Below are positions 7,338 through 16,803 of a stretch of 64,000 bases of DNA, piece after piece (position 1 is the stretch's first letter; every line of letters begins with the position of its first letter). Under the pieces are notes generated by a model. The model did no database searches. It saw only the letters and a list, made by a program, of their open reading frames with translations, and was not told where the DNA came from. Source of the stretch: Hyphomicrobium sp. 99 (GTDB lineage Bacteria; Pseudomonadota; Alphaproteobacteria; Rhizobiales; Hyphomicrobiaceae). Both the position numbers and the translations under genes were made by a program. The stretch is from the NCBI RefSeq assembly GCF_000384335.2, contig NZ_KQ031382.1, forward strand, positions 3,173,545 to 3,237,544, written 5' to 3'.

Positions 7338-9497
7338 ATGATCTCAACCTACCTGCTCTATCGGACCTACGCCGCCGACCTGCCGAAAACGCTTTCGCGC
7401 ATTTCCGCCCAGACCGATGTTTCGAACGCCGCCAAATATTATCAGGCCAACATCGGCAACGTGAAAACGGTCGATGAATTTCTGAACAACTCGCGGCTTT
7501 TCACCTACGCGATGACGGCATACGGCCTGAGCGACATGGCGTACGCCAAGGCGTTCATGAAGAAGGTTCTGACGAGCGACCTGACGGACTCAAAGAGCTT
7601 CGTCAACAAGCTCACCGACACTCGATTTTTGGAATTCGCGAAGGCTTTCCAATTCTCGACTGATGGCACGCTCGCCTCGCAGCCAACCGTCGCCCAGAAC
7701 TCGACGGAAGAGAACGATACGATCGGCCTGTACACGCAGCAGCAGGTCAACAAGGGCATCGCGGCCTCGACTGAAGCCACCTACTACCAGGCGAATATCG
7801 GCAGCGTGACGTCCGTCGATCAGTTGATGTCGAATTCGCGTCTGCTGAACTTTGCGATTACCGCTTTTGGCCTGAGCTCGAGCAACGCGTCGAGCGCCAC
7901 GATCAGAGCCGTTCTGACCAGTGATCTTTCTGATCCCAATAGCGTCGCCAATACGCTCTCGAATTCAAATCCGAATTTCAAATTGCTGGCGTCCGCGTTC
8001 AATTTCGGGACCGACGGCAGCGTGAACGGAACCGCCCAATCAGCCGGCAACATTGTCTCCGCGGTTTCGCAGTACTTCAACGCGACCGGAACGAACGCCA
8101 CCCCCGCGGCGGCGGCATACAAGACGCAGTATTATAAGGCCGCGATTACAAGCGTGACCTCGGTCGACGATCTGTTGTCGAATTCCACGTTGTACGATGT
8201 CGCGCTGACAGCGTTCGGCCTCAAACCCAACACGGAATCGCAAACGCTCATCCGCCAGATCCTGACGAGCGATCTCTCGGATCCCGACAGCGTCGCCAAT
8301 CAGCAGACCAACACGGCGTACCAGAAGCTCGCGGCGGCGTTTAGCTTCAACACCGACGGATCGGTCAATGGCGCCGCACAGACATCCACTCAGGTCAGCA
8401 GCCTGATCTCCCTCTACTCGTCCAACTACGACGCCACCCAGAAAACGTCGAACGCCACGGCAACCTCGGCCTACCAGGACGCGATTGAGGCCGCGACCTC
8501 CGTTCAGGATCTGCTCAACAGCACGGCGTACAACTACATCCTGTCGGCCTACGGAATAGATCCGCTCAAGACGTCAAAATACACGATCACCAAGATTTTG
8601 CAGAGCGACGCGAGCGACCCGAACAGCTTCGCGAACCAGTCGCATAACCCCGCCTATATAGCGATGGCGGCGGCATTCAATTTCGGTTCCGACGGCAAAG
8701 CGAAGACCGCGCAGGTTGCGCAAACGAGCGCAAATCTCACCTCAACGGTCAAACTCTATATGACGCAAGCCGGCACATCGACAGCCGCGCTGGATCAAGC
8801 AGAGACCGACAGCAATTACTACGCAACGGCGATCGGCGCGATCACCAACGTCGATGATTTCCTGAAAGACTCCAAGCTCGTGAAGTTCGCACTCAGCGCA
8901 TACGGGCTGAAGGACGCAAACCTCTCGACCTCGGATTTACGCAAGATCCTGACGAGCGATCCCCTCGATCCGAAGAGTTACATCAATAAGGTCGAGAATT
9001 CCAAATATCGGCCGCTTGCCGTAGCGTTCAATTTCGGAACTGATGGCAAGACGCTCGACGTTCCGGCGGGCCAGTCGCAAGACCGTAGCCAAATAGTCGA
9101 GACGATGGACAACTACGTCGAACAGACGATGGAATCGCAGGCCGGCGATCAAAGCGACGGCGTTCGTCTTGCTCTTTACTTCCAGAAGAAAGCGTCGAGC
9201 ATAACCTCAGCCTACCAGATCCTCGCCGACAAGGCTCTTTTGCAATTCGCCCAGACCGCCTTGGGTCTATCCTCGTATATGTCTGCTGCCGATATCGACA
9301 CCCAGGCAAAGATGATAACCCAGAGGCTAACTCTGACGGACCTTCAAGACCCGACGAAGGTGAATAAGATCATCGCCCAGTACGCGGCGCTTTATGACGC
9401 CGCGAATTCGACAGCCAGCAGTTCTCCAATCCTTCAAATCCTGCAGGGAAGCTCAAACTCTAACGGCATCATAACAATTGATCCGATCACGACATAA
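7338..9497 (+). CDS. DUF1217-type protein built of six tandem repeats
   Basis: A 719-residue protein with the DUF1217 N terminus (MISTYLLYRTYAADLPKTL), a family often found in flagellar clusters of Rhizobiales. It contains six repeats of about 115 residues starting near residues 34, 149, 265, 379, 494 and 614. Each unit shows a YY-x-x-x-I start, TSVDDLL-SNS, a FALTA[FY]GL helix, ILTSDLSDP-S-AN and AAFNFGTDG. The sixth is the most diverged. The C-terminal tail is Ser/Asn-rich (about 690-719). There is no Sec signal, so export (if any) could follow a flagellar type III route; no flagellar genes are in the window. Function unknown. Confidence 0.75.
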   Translation: MISTYLLYRTYAADLPKTLSRISAQTDVSNAAKYYQANIGNVKTVDEFLNNSRLFTYAMTAYGLSDMAYAKAFMKKVLTSDLTDSKSFVNKLTDTRFLEFAKAFQFSTDGTLASQPTVAQNSTEENDTIGLYTQQQVNKGIAASTEATYYQANIGSVTSVDQLMSNSRLLNFAITAFGLSSSNASSATIRAVLTSDLSDPNSVANTLSNSNPNFKLLASAFNFGTDGSVNGTAQSAGNIVSAVSQYFNATGTNATPAAAAYKTQYYKAAITSVTSVDDLLSNSTLYDVALTAFGLKPNTESQTLIRQILTSDLSDPDSVANQQTNTAYQKLAAAFSFNTDGSVNGAAQTSTQVSSLISLYSSNYDATQKTSNATATSAYQDAIEAATSVQDLLNSTAYNYILSAYGIDPLKTSKYTITKILQSDASDPNSFANQSHNPAYIAMAAAFNFGSDGKAKTAQVAQTSANLTSTVKLYMTQAGTSTAALDQAETDSNYYATAIGAITNVDDFLKDSKLVKFALSAYGLKDANLSTSDLRKILTSDPLDPKSYINKVENSKYRPLAVAFNFGTDGKTLDVPAGQSQDRSQIVETMDNYVEQTMESQAGDQSDGVRLALYFQKKASSITSAYQILADKALLQFAQTALGLSSYMSAADIDTQAKMITQRLTLTDLQDPTKVNKIIAQYAALYDAANSTASSSPILQILQGSSNSNGIITIDPITT

Positions 9498-9657
9498 GCC
9501 CCGTCCGGCCAACTCGCTCGATAGGCCGGCTTCGCATTCTGTGCCAATAAAGCAGCAGACTGAAGGATCCGGCTAAACGGTCTTTTAGTTGTTGGCGAGC
9601 AGGATTAATCTTTGCAGACAGCCTGCGACGCGGGCTTCGATGCGAAGGACCCATGCG

Positions 9658-9987
9658 ATGAGACCTTTTGCTTTCACCTCAGTTGCTACGGCCGCACTGC
9701 TGCTGTCGGCCGCGGCCGCAGTCGCCCAGCCCCCCCGCTCGAGTTCCGGCCCGCGAGGCCCGGACGGCGGCGTCCAATGGGCGCCTGTCGATCGCCTGGG
9801 ACCGACCTTCGCGGCTGACGATTTCCTGCTTCCGGACTCAGGCTGGAACGGCCATGGCGTCGCCACGGCCGGGACGGCGGGACCCAATTGGACATTGAGA
9901 CAGCCAGTATTCGGTCCGCCCCTGCCGACACTCCCGACCCCGGCGCGGCGTAGGGGTTACATCATCCTGGAAGAAAACGGCAACTGA
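9658..9987 (+). CDS. Small secreted hypothetical protein
   Basis: A 109-residue protein with a clear signal peptide (MRPFAFTSVATAALLLS..., cleavage after AVAQ, about residue 24) and a mature part rich in Gly, Pro and Arg, with no cysteines or recognisable domain. The ATG at 9658 has AAGGA eight bases upstream, which favours it over longer in-frame starts. Unknown function; it stands alone between the DUF1217-type gene and convergent membrane-protein genes. Confidence 0.6.
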   Translation: MRPFAFTSVATAALLLSAAAAVAQPPRSSSGPRGPDGGVQWAPVDRLGPTFAADDFLLPDSGWNGHGVATAGTAGPNWTLRQPVFGPPLPTLPTPARRRGYIILEENGN

Positions 9988-9999
9988 CAGCGTTTTTTC

Positions 10000-10032
10000 A
10001 AAACGAAAGAGACGCGAATTTCCTCGCGTCTC
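10000..10032 (-). terminator. Terminator for the four-helix membrane protein gene
   Basis: A 9-bp stem, GAGACGCGA (10009-10017) with TCGCGTCTC (10024-10032), is followed on the minus strand by TTTCGTTTT. It lies 20 bp past the stop of the minus-strand membrane protein gene and between convergent genes. Confidence 0.7.
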
Positions 10033-10052
10033 CTAGCAACTGAGCATGTCGT

Positions 10053-10877
10053 TTAGAACACTCGAAATCTAAAGCGCGCCGGAACATTGGTATCGCGGCT
10101 GTTGCCACCACGTACACCACCATACCACGCCGCACCGAGCCCGATGAGAAGACCGATGCCGGTGAGCAGTCCCGAAAGTTCCGTCGTCTTCTTCGCCTTG
10201 TCGAGCGCCGCAATCGCATCGTTATAAGCCGTATCGACGCGAGCTTGCGCATCGGCCTGCGATATACCGGCTCTAGAAGCAACGATCGAGGAAACGAGAT
10301 TCCTGTCGCTCGGCGCGATGTGATCGTTACCGAAAGACCGCATGAATACCGCTTCGATGGTCTTCTCTTCCTCGGCGCTCAACAGCTGAACGTTGGTGAC
10401 GGGCTTACCCTCCGGCGGCGTGGCCAATGCAGTCACGATTCCCGAAAGCGGACTGGATGATGAACTCGAGAACTTTGCGATGGCCGAAGATCCCGCGTGC
10501 AACGCAGCAGCGCCTGCGCTTGCCGCAATAAACGCGCCGAACAGGACACATACGCCCCAAGCCACGAGACCCTGCAGTCCATCGCGAAATTCAACCTCGT
10601 CGGGCGGCACGTCTGCAAGACGCGGACGGACGCGGGCGGCTACGTATCCCGCGATGAGAAACGACGCGATCGTCGCGATCAGCGCCCAAGCTGCAGCGAC
10701 TGATGCGGCAAGGGCCCCGTGGGAGTGACCCGGCCATGGAGACAAAAAGGATAGTCCCGCGGCAATGCCGAGAGACGTCAGAACGAACAAGAGTGCCGTC
10801 CCAGTGACCGCGCCGGCAAGTATGCCCCGCCAGCTGAGATACGGGCCCGTCTCGCGCACGTCGACAATTTCTACCAT
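10053..10877 (-). CDS. Four-helix inner membrane protein of unknown function
   Basis: A 274-residue protein with four predicted membrane helices: about residues 14-42, 54-83, 98-123 and, near the C terminus, LLTGIGLLIGLGAAW. Between helices 3 and 4 is a ~90-residue soluble region with Ser-rich and charged stretches. I know no activity. The ATG at 10877 has a strong GAAGGAG; an alternative ATG at 10898 overlaps the stop of the upstream 24-codon gene as ATGA but lacks a Shine-Dalgarno. The two genes clearly form one operon. Confidence 0.7.
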   Translation of the reverse strand: MVEIVDVRETGPYLSWRGILAGAVTGTALLFVLTSLGIAAGLSFLSPWPGHSHGALAASVAAAWALIATIASFLIAGYVAARVRPRLADVPPDEVEFRDGLQGLVAWGVCVLFGAFIAASAGAAALHAGSSAIAKFSSSSSSPLSGIVTALATPPEGKPVTNVQLLSAEEEKTIEAVFMRSFGNDHIAPSDRNLVSSIVASRAGISQADAQARVDTAYNDAIAALDKAKKTTELSGLLTGIGLLIGLGAAWYGGVRGGNSRDTNVPARFRFRVF

Positions 10878-10894
10878 CGTGGCGTCTCCTTCGA

Positions 10895-10969
10895 TCATCT
10901 AAAACCCAAAAGGCCCAGAAGAAACGAAATGACCACGATCAATCCGATCAGATAAATGATCTCGTGCAC
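10895..10969 (-). CDS. 24-residue hydrophobic single-helix peptide
   Basis: A GTG-started frame encodes MHEIIYLIGLIVVISFLLGL-LGFR, a short N terminus followed by one membrane helix. GAGGAG lies about 7 bases before the GTG. The gene ends 17 bp before the preferred start of the four-helix protein (or overlaps an alternative start by 4 bp), so the two are probably translated together. Such peptides often tune or stabilise a larger membrane partner, but that role is inferred from context. Confidence 0.6.
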   Translation of the reverse strand: MHEIIYLIGLIVVISFLLGLLGFR

Positions 10970-11178
10970 TGCACGTCTCCTCACATTATGCCGCCCATTC
11001 AACGGCAGCGGCGCGCAGATTGTTCCGGGGAAACAAAACCTTCGCATCTGCAGCAAGGATAGCGAGTGCACGGTGAGCACCACGAGAGGATGATGAAAAG
11101 AGAAAGGAGCGAGCGAAAATATCAGAGTCAACGACGCGCCATAGAACGGCTGCCGAAGTGCATGCCCCCCGGCCGAAC

Positions 11179-11682
11179 CTACTTCGCGTCTTTTTTCATT
11201 GTGTCCTTCGACTCCTCACCCGGCATCCCGAAAGATAGCGCGTGAACATACGCCGCCACCTGCCAGACCTGCTCGTCCGGCAAGAAGCCTCGGAACGACG
11301 GCATCCCGTTGGGCCGTCCTTCGCGAATAGATGCCGCGATGTTCTCGATCGAGCCGCCGTAGATCCAGACCTTGTCCATCAAGGCTGGTCCCATGCCGCC
11401 ACCACCGTTGGCATGACAGCCGACGCAGTTCATGGCGCTGAAGATCTGCTTTCCTTGAGCGATCTGCGCGGGATCGTTCATGATCCTGCGGCCTTCTGCG
11501 CTCGTCTGCGCAATGACCTCGCCGCCTCCCGGAGCGAGTGGAACCAACGAGACTTCCGGCTCTGGGTTATTCGTCACCTGATGCGTACTGCCGTTTTCAG
11601 CGGCTTCGGAGTTGCAGCCCGCGATCAGTAAGGTCATCAGCGCGCAACTCAAATAAGGAAGAGATTTTTTCACAGGGCTCAC
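11179..11682 (-). CDS. xoxG: XoxG-like c-type cytochrome, predicted lipoprotein
   Basis: A 167-residue mono-haem cytochrome c, the likely electron acceptor of the lanthanide methanol dehydrogenase encoded two genes upstream. The haem motif CVGCH is at residues 86-90 and the probable axial Met is in NGMPSF (about 127). Residues 1-22 plus Cys23 form a lipobox (LIAGC), so the protein is probably membrane-anchored rather than a freely soluble periplasmic cytochrome. It starts at a GTG that overlaps the xoxJ stop (GTGA, 4 bp), implying translational coupling. It is the last gene of the operon. Confidence 0.82.
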   Translation of the reverse strand: MSPVKKSLPYLSCALMTLLIAGCNSEAAENGSTHQVTNNPEPEVSLVPLAPGGGEVIAQTSAEGRRIMNDPAQIAQGKQIFSAMNCVGCHANGGGGMGPALMDKVWIYGGSIENIAASIREGRPNGMPSFRGFLPDEQVWQVAAYVHALSFGMPGEESKDTMKKDAK

Positions 11683-12491
11683 TCCGCTGCTGCGGATTTC
11701 TTCGTCATTGGTGAAGTTTGAATGTGATATTCCGCGAGGATGTTTCGAATGTCGGCTTGACGTCTCTCAAGCGAGCGATTGATTTCATCAGCGAGCGCCG
11801 TATCCGGCTTGCGCACGCCCATCGATATGGAAAATCTCATGTCGGGAATATTATCGATGTGCGTGACCCGCAACGCAGGCGTCTGGCGCACTGCGTAATA
11901 ATCGGCAACTGGACCCCAAACGACCGAAAGATCGACATCGCCATGCGCGACACCGGCGACCACGGGAAGAAGCGGATCTGGCTTCGACCAGTCGCCAATC
12001 ACCATGTAACCTTTGATGCCGCTTATGATCCCGCGCCGCGCGAGTTCCGTCATCGGCGGTGTATTCGCGCCGTCATTGCCGACGAGCTGAACCCCGATGC
12101 GCGTGTTTCGCAAGCTTGCATCATCGAAAGAGGTTATCGGAGCGGCGCCTTGCGGCTGAACGAACGCGTAGCTCGCCGTGTAATAAGGCTTCGTCGGCCG
12201 CACCCGGTGAAAATCGACCGGCACACCCGGAACGACATCGCAAAGCCCGGCGCCAAGCCCCTTGCGGATGAACCCGCGCCACTCCGGCGTCCACACGAAC
12301 GTCGCGGTCGCGCCCATGTCGGCGGCGATGAGCGTTGCTATCCGATTTTCGAAGCCTTCGCCGCGATCGTTTGAGAACGGCATGTTGTTCGGATCAGCGC
12401 AGAACTTCAATTCGCGCGCGACGACCGGGCCAACCGAAATGGCAATGGCACCAAGAGCGAGAACGATCACTTTACGGAATCGCGAAAACAT
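11679..12491 (-). CDS. xoxJ: XoxJ-like quinoprotein-associated periplasmic binding protein
   Basis: A 270-residue periplasmic protein with a signal peptide (residues 1-25, ending VVA) and a bilobed solute-binding fold; motifs ELKFCADPNNMPFSN at the mature N terminus and GLCDVVPGVP match the quinoprotein dehydrogenase-associated substrate-binding family (MxaJ/XoxJ). XoxJ is thought to help activate XoxF rather than feed a transporter, and no ABC permease is present. The ATG at 12491 has GGGAGG eight bases upstream and lies inside the 3' end of xoxF (20-bp overlap). Confidence 0.85.
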   Translation of the reverse strand: MFSRFRKVIVLALGAIAISVGPVVARELKFCADPNNMPFSNDRGEGFENRIATLIAADMGATATFVWTPEWRGFIRKGLGAGLCDVVPGVPVDFHRVRPTKPYYTASYAFVQPQGAAPITSFDDASLRNTRIGVQLVGNDGANTPPMTELARRGIISGIKGYMVIGDWSKPDPLLPVVAGVAHGDVDLSVVWGPVADYYAVRQTPALRVTHIDNIPDMRFSISMGVRKPDTALADEINRSLERRQADIRNILAEYHIQTSPMTKKSAAAE

Positions 12492-14295
12492 AAAGCGTTC
12501 CTCCCTTCGTCGTATGCTCGGGAAGATCTTTGACGGCGTTGACGAAACCGAGCGCGGCCGTGCCGTCGCGCTTATCGAGGCCGCCGGCGACGATTGCGCC
12601 TGGCCAGCCGCCGACACCCGACAGAACGGAAACGTACTGTTTCCCGTCCGGGCCGCGCCACGTCGTCGGCTGACCGATAATTCCGGAGCCTGTTTTGAAC
12701 CGCCAAAGGAGTTTACCGGTTTTCGCATCGACGGCTTTGAACCAGCCCTCCATCGTCCCGTAGAAGACCACGTCGCCAGCGGTTGCCAGTGCGCCGCTCC
12801 AGACAGGAAACGACTCGTCGATTTTCCAGACTTCCTTGCCCGCCTGAATATCCCACGCAGACATCACGCCGCGATTACCACCCGGCCCCGCATTCATGTG
12901 AACATTGGCGCCGACATAGGGCGTTGCCGCGATATAGCCGACGTCCTTCTCTTCGATGTCCATGCAGAGGTTGTTGTGCGGAATGTAGAGAAGTCCCGTC
13001 GATTCCGAGAATGAGGATGGCTGCCAATCCTTGCCGCCCGGCGGCGCGGGGCAAACATCCGTCATCACCTCATCGACCTTCGGCTGCTTCGCCTGATTGT
13101 AAATGAGGCGGCCCGACATCAAGTCGACGTTCGTGCTGCTGGTGATATGCACGAATGGATTTGCGGCCAAAACCTCGCCATTCTCCCGATCGATGATGTA
13201 GACGTAGCCATTGCGATCCGGATGGACGAGCACTTTCCGGTTCTTGCCGTTCCACTCCGTATCGAGAAGAATGCATTCGTTGACCGCGTCGTAATCCGAC
13301 ACGTCATGGGGGCTCAGCTGATAGAACCAGCGCGCCTGACCGGTATCGGCGTCGCGCGCAAAGATTCCGGCCGTCCAGAGATTGTCGCCGGGACGCATCG
13401 AGGAATTCCACGGCCCCGGATTCGATGTGCCGTAATAGATGAGGTTCAGCTCCGGGTCGTAGGAAACCCAGCCCCAAACAGTTCCGCCGCCCTGCTCCCA
13501 CATGCCCGACGGCCAAGTCGAAACGCCGAGATCCTTGCCTTGGAATTGTGGATAGTGCGGATTGAACCCGCTCCCGATCAGCACTTCCTTATCGGGACCC
13601 GTGCTGAATGCCTTCCACAAAACCTTGCCCGATCCCTGGTCGAGCGCCGCAATCCATCCGCGAACGCCCATTTCGCCGCCGGAATCGCCGACAAGAACTT
13701 TATCCTTGGCGAGAAGCGGTGCCATCGTCATCGTCTCGCCGATTTTGATGTTCGCCATCTGCGTTCGCCAGATCTCGGCGCCGGAGTTGGCATCGACAGC
13801 GATCGTGTTGCCATCGAGCGTATTGAAGAAGACCCGCCCGTTAGCGAAAGAGGCGCCGCGATTGACGACGTCACAGCAGGCAACGCCCTGCGATGCCGCG
13901 AGCGGATGCGGCTCATATTTCCATTTGAGCGGCGCGCCGGGCTTCGACAGATCGAGAGCGTAGAGGATGTTCGGATAGGGCGTGAGTGCGTAGAGCGTAT
14001 CGCCGACGACGAGCGGCGCGGACTCTTCCCCGCGGTCAACACCCATAGAAAAGGTAAATGCGGGCTGAAGCTTTGCAACGTTCTCCGTATTGATATCGGA
14101 AAGCGAACTGTAGCGCGTGAGGCCCGTGTTGGCGCCAGGCATCGGCCACTCGTTCCCGCCCGCATTCGCAAAGGCTGGCGCCTTGGGTTTCGATACGTTT
14201 TCTTGGGCTAAGGTTTGAGCGAATGAAGGAAGCGGATGGAATGCCAAAAGTGGCATGAGAGAAAGGAACAACGTGTGGCGTCTGAAATTTGGCAT
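12472..14295 (-). CDS. xoxF: XoxF-type PQQ-dependent methanol dehydrogenase
   Basis: A 607-residue periplasmic quinoprotein that oxidises methanol (or related alcohols) to aldehyde using PQQ. The signal peptide is residues 1-27. Visible features are the adjacent cysteines of the PQQ-shielding disulfide (C140-C141), the metal-ligand region SGGEMGVRGW (E208), N292 in SNPGPWN, and the catalytic segment SPHDVSDYDAVNE with D334 and an additional D336. That second Asp, two residues on, distinguishes lanthanide-binding XoxF from calcium MxaF. The order xoxF-xoxJ-xoxG with overlaps supports one operon. The clade cannot be settled by eye; the SDYDA variant of the usual WDYDG is notable. Confidence 0.88.
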   Translation of the reverse strand: MPNFRRHTLFLSLMPLLAFHPLPSFAQTLAQENVSKPKAPAFANAGGNEWPMPGANTGLTRYSSLSDINTENVAKLQPAFTFSMGVDRGEESAPLVVGDTLYALTPYPNILYALDLSKPGAPLKWKYEPHPLAASQGVACCDVVNRGASFANGRVFFNTLDGNTIAVDANSGAEIWRTQMANIKIGETMTMAPLLAKDKVLVGDSGGEMGVRGWIAALDQGSGKVLWKAFSTGPDKEVLIGSGFNPHYPQFQGKDLGVSTWPSGMWEQGGGTVWGWVSYDPELNLIYYGTSNPGPWNSSMRPGDNLWTAGIFARDADTGQARWFYQLSPHDVSDYDAVNECILLDTEWNGKNRKVLVHPDRNGYVYIIDRENGEVLAANPFVHITSSTNVDLMSGRLIYNQAKQPKVDEVMTDVCPAPPGGKDWQPSSFSESTGLLYIPHNNLCMDIEEKDVGYIAATPYVGANVHMNAGPGGNRGVMSAWDIQAGKEVWKIDESFPVWSGALATAGDVVFYGTMEGWFKAVDAKTGKLLWRFKTGSGIIGQPTTWRGPDGKQYVSVLSGVGGWPGAIVAGGLDKRDGTAALGFVNAVKDLPEHTTKGGTLYVFAIP

Positions 14296-14552
14296 CGGCG
14301 TATCCCTGAAAGAGTTGGGCGTTGCCGGGCACCGATGACAACGCGGACGCCACCAAACCTGCGGTCGCCGCTCACGGCACCCCTCAGTTGCCCAAACCGG
14401 CGGAGGGATTAGCGGTTCCTGATGTTCGAAGGATTTGCGTTAGACCTGTCGGCTTACTGTTAAGCGGGCGCAAAGAACCGTCCGCAGACAAGCTCTGGCG
14501 ACACGCTTTCACGAAGTAGATCAAGTTTTGCGCGAAGTGCGCGCGTGATCTT

Positions 14553-15350
14553 TCAAGGTCCCGGGAAGAGGGACGTGCTTCGTCCCGACATCCAATATGC
14601 GAGCAATCCGATCCACTCTTTGGCGGCGAGATCCGTGCGCTCCATCCCAGCGGAAATGCTGTCGAAGGGGCGGATCGCATCTATTCGCCCACGCGTCCGG
14701 AAATCGACGGGATAAGGCACGACGTCGAACCCTACTTTGCGGAAAACGCCAACCGCGCGCGGCATGTGGAAGGCGGACGTGACGAGCAGCCACTTATCTT
14801 CGCTCGTGGGCTTGAGTAGCCGCTTTGTAAACAGCGCGTTTTCGTAGGTATTTCGCGAGTTGTTCTCGATCACGATCCGGGAAGGCTCGATACCCGCATC
14901 GATAAAGAACTTCCGGATATCGGAACCTATCCCCTCGCCGCCGAAAAGAGAGCCACTGCCACCGGTGAAGACCACTTTCGCGTCGGGAAGCGCGTGCGCA
15001 AGGCGCAGCGTCTCAGTCAGCCGTTCCGCAGATTCGTTTAGCGCCAGACCGCCTCGACGATCCGTAATCGAACCATCCTCAAAGCCGCCCAAGAGAATGA
15101 TGCCGTCGATCTTTCCTTGCGGCACCTCCGGCACACGCGTCGCAAAGCGCTGCTCCAACGGCAGAACGAGAAGATTGCCGCCGGGCAGGAATCCGAAGAG
15201 GACGATGATGCCGAAGCCCACCGAGAGGAAAAACCCAGCGGGCTTCGGGCGGCCGAATTTCAGAAGGAGAATTCCCGCAGCGAGGGCGAAAAACGCCAGG
15301 CTCGACGGCTGGATGCAGAAGAAGATGATCTTCGATGCGATGAAAAACAT
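14553..15350 (-). CDS. YdcF/ElyC-family (DUF218) membrane protein
   Basis: A 265-residue protein with two N-terminal membrane helices (about 5-32 and 38-58) and a DUF218 domain (about 80-250): DGIILLGGFEDG, VVFTGGSG, EN-NSRNTYENA and WLLVTSAFHMPRA are family motifs. E. coli ElyC and SanA, in the same family, affect envelope biogenesis and undecaprenyl-phosphate metabolism; the biochemical function is open. It lies 66 bp downstream of purA on the same strand and may be a second gene of that transcript. Confidence 0.82.
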   Translation of the reverse strand: MFFIASKIIFFCIQPSSLAFFALAAGILLLKFGRPKPAGFFLSVGFGIIVLFGFLPGGNLLVLPLEQRFATRVPEVPQGKIDGIILLGGFEDGSITDRRGGLALNESAERLTETLRLAHALPDAKVVFTGGSGSLFGGEGIGSDIRKFFIDAGIEPSRIVIENNSRNTYENALFTKRLLKPTSEDKWLLVTSAFHMPRAVGVFRKVGFDVVPYPVDFRTRGRIDAIRPFDSISAGMERTDLAAKEWIGLLAYWMSGRSTSLFPGP

Positions 15351-15416
15351 TTCAGATCCCCCTTCTGCTCGCCGGCCGACCCTGGCCTCCGATTATCCCC
15401 GGACGTTTCCCCGTCC

Positions 15417-16706
15417 TCAGATGAAGGGGTCCTTCATCAGAATGGTGTCGTCGCGCTCCGGGCTCGTCGAGAGAAGCGTGATCGGACATTCGATCAGCTC
15501 CTCGACGCGACGCACGTATTTCACGGCTTGCGCCGGAAGATCGGCCCAGCGCCGCGCGCCTTGCGTTGATTCCGACCAGCCTTCGAACTCTTCGTATATC
15601 GGCTCGATTTCCGCCTGCGCGGACGAACTCGCCGGCAAACGCTCGATGCGCTCGCCGTTGAGTTTGTAGCCGACGCAGATGCGGATGGTATCGAAGCCGT
15701 CGAGAACATCGAGTTTGGTCAGCGCAATGCCGTCGATGCCGGAAACCTTCGCAACCTGCCGGACGAGAACGCTGTCGAACCAGCCGCAACGTCTCTTGCG
15801 GCCCGTAACGGTGCCAAATTCGCGACCCCGTTCGCCGATCCGTTCGCCGATTGCGTCCGTAAGCTCCGTCGGAAACGGACCGGATCCGACGCGCGTCGTG
15901 TAGGCCTTTGCGATACCGAGCACATAACCAACGTGACCAGGCCCCATGCCCGAACCCGTGGCAGCCTGCCCCGCAACCGTATTCGATGACGTGACGTAGG
16001 GATATGTTCCGTGGTCGACGTCGAGAAGCGCGCCTTGTGCACCCTCGAACAGGATGCGCTTGCCCTGCCGCCGCGCCTGATCGAGAAGTTCCCACGTGAC
16101 GGCCGTGTAGGGGAGAACCTTCGGCGCGATGGCAAGAAGCTCCGCTATCAGGTCTTCCTTCACGATCTCAGGCTGACCGAGACCGCGACGAAGTGCATTG
16201 TGATGTGCGAGCGCCCGATCAACCTTCGCTCCAAGCGTCGCAGGCGATGCCAGATCCTGCACCCGGATCGCGCGGCGGCCGACCTTGTCTTCATAGGCCG
16301 GTCCGATTCCACGCCCCGTGGTGCCGATCTTTTCCGTGCCCGCCGCAGCCTCGCGAACGACATCGAGTTCGCGATGGAAAGGAAGAATGAGCGTCGCGTT
16401 CTCCGCAATGCGCAGATTTTCCGGCGTGATGGCGATGCCTTGTTGCGTCAAGCGCGCGATCTCGTCGGTCAGCGCCCACGGATCGATGACGACACCATTG
16501 CCGATGACGGAAAGTTTGTCGGGCCGAACCACACCCGAAGGCAGCAGCGATAACTTGAACGTCGTGCCGCCAATGACGAGCGTGTGTCCCGCATTATGCC
16601 CGCCTTGAAAGCGCACGACGACGTCGGCGCGTTCCGACAGCCAATCCACGATCTTGCCTTTGCCCTCGTCTCCCCACTGGGCTCCGACCACCACGACGTT
16701 TGCCAT
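15417..16706 (-). CDS. purA: Adenylosuccinate synthetase
   Basis: A 429-residue enzyme for the GTP-dependent ligation of IMP and aspartate to adenylosuccinate, the first committed step to AMP. The start at 16706 gives the standard N terminus [16 protein letters not shown], containing the GTP-binding loop with catalytic Asp; [23 protein letters not shown] and [23 protein letters not shown] are all intact. Length is normal for bacteria. A 14-residue upstream extension in frame is probably untranslated. Neighbours (YdcF, MuiA-type) are not purine genes. Confidence 0.96.
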   Translation of the reverse strand: MANVVVVGAQWGDEGKGKIVDWLSERADVVVRFQGGHNAGHTLVIGGTTFKLSLLPSGVVRPDKLSVIGNGVVIDPWALTDEIARLTQQGIAITPENLRIAENATLILPFHRELDVVREAAAGTEKIGTTGRGIGPAYEDKVGRRAIRVQDLASPATLGAKVDRALAHHNALRRGLGQPEIVKEDLIAELLAIAPKVLPYTAVTWELLDQARRQGKRILFEGAQGALLDVDHGTYPYVTSSNTVAGQAATGSGMGPGHVGYVLGIAKAYTTRVGSGPFPTELTDAIGERIGERGREFGTVTGRKRRCGWFDSVLVRQVAKVSGIDGIALTKLDVLDGFDTIRICVGYKLNGERIERLPASSSAQAEIEPIYEEFEGWSESTQGARRWADLPAQAVKYVRRVEELIECPITLLSTSPERDDTILMKDPFI

Positions 16707-16803
16707 TAGTTCAAACCTTCTCACACTCTCATGATTTGGCCCCGGCATCGGCCAGGGCCTCGCGGCAATTCCGCTAGCTTAGTTCACGCTCTGGCTTGTC
16801 GTC

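Noticed and set aside
13147..14211. Long plus-strand open frame (354 codons) antisense to xoxF
   Set aside because: It lies within the clearly coding xoxF frame, has an Arg-rich composition typical of high-GC shadow frames, and no domain or ribosome site.
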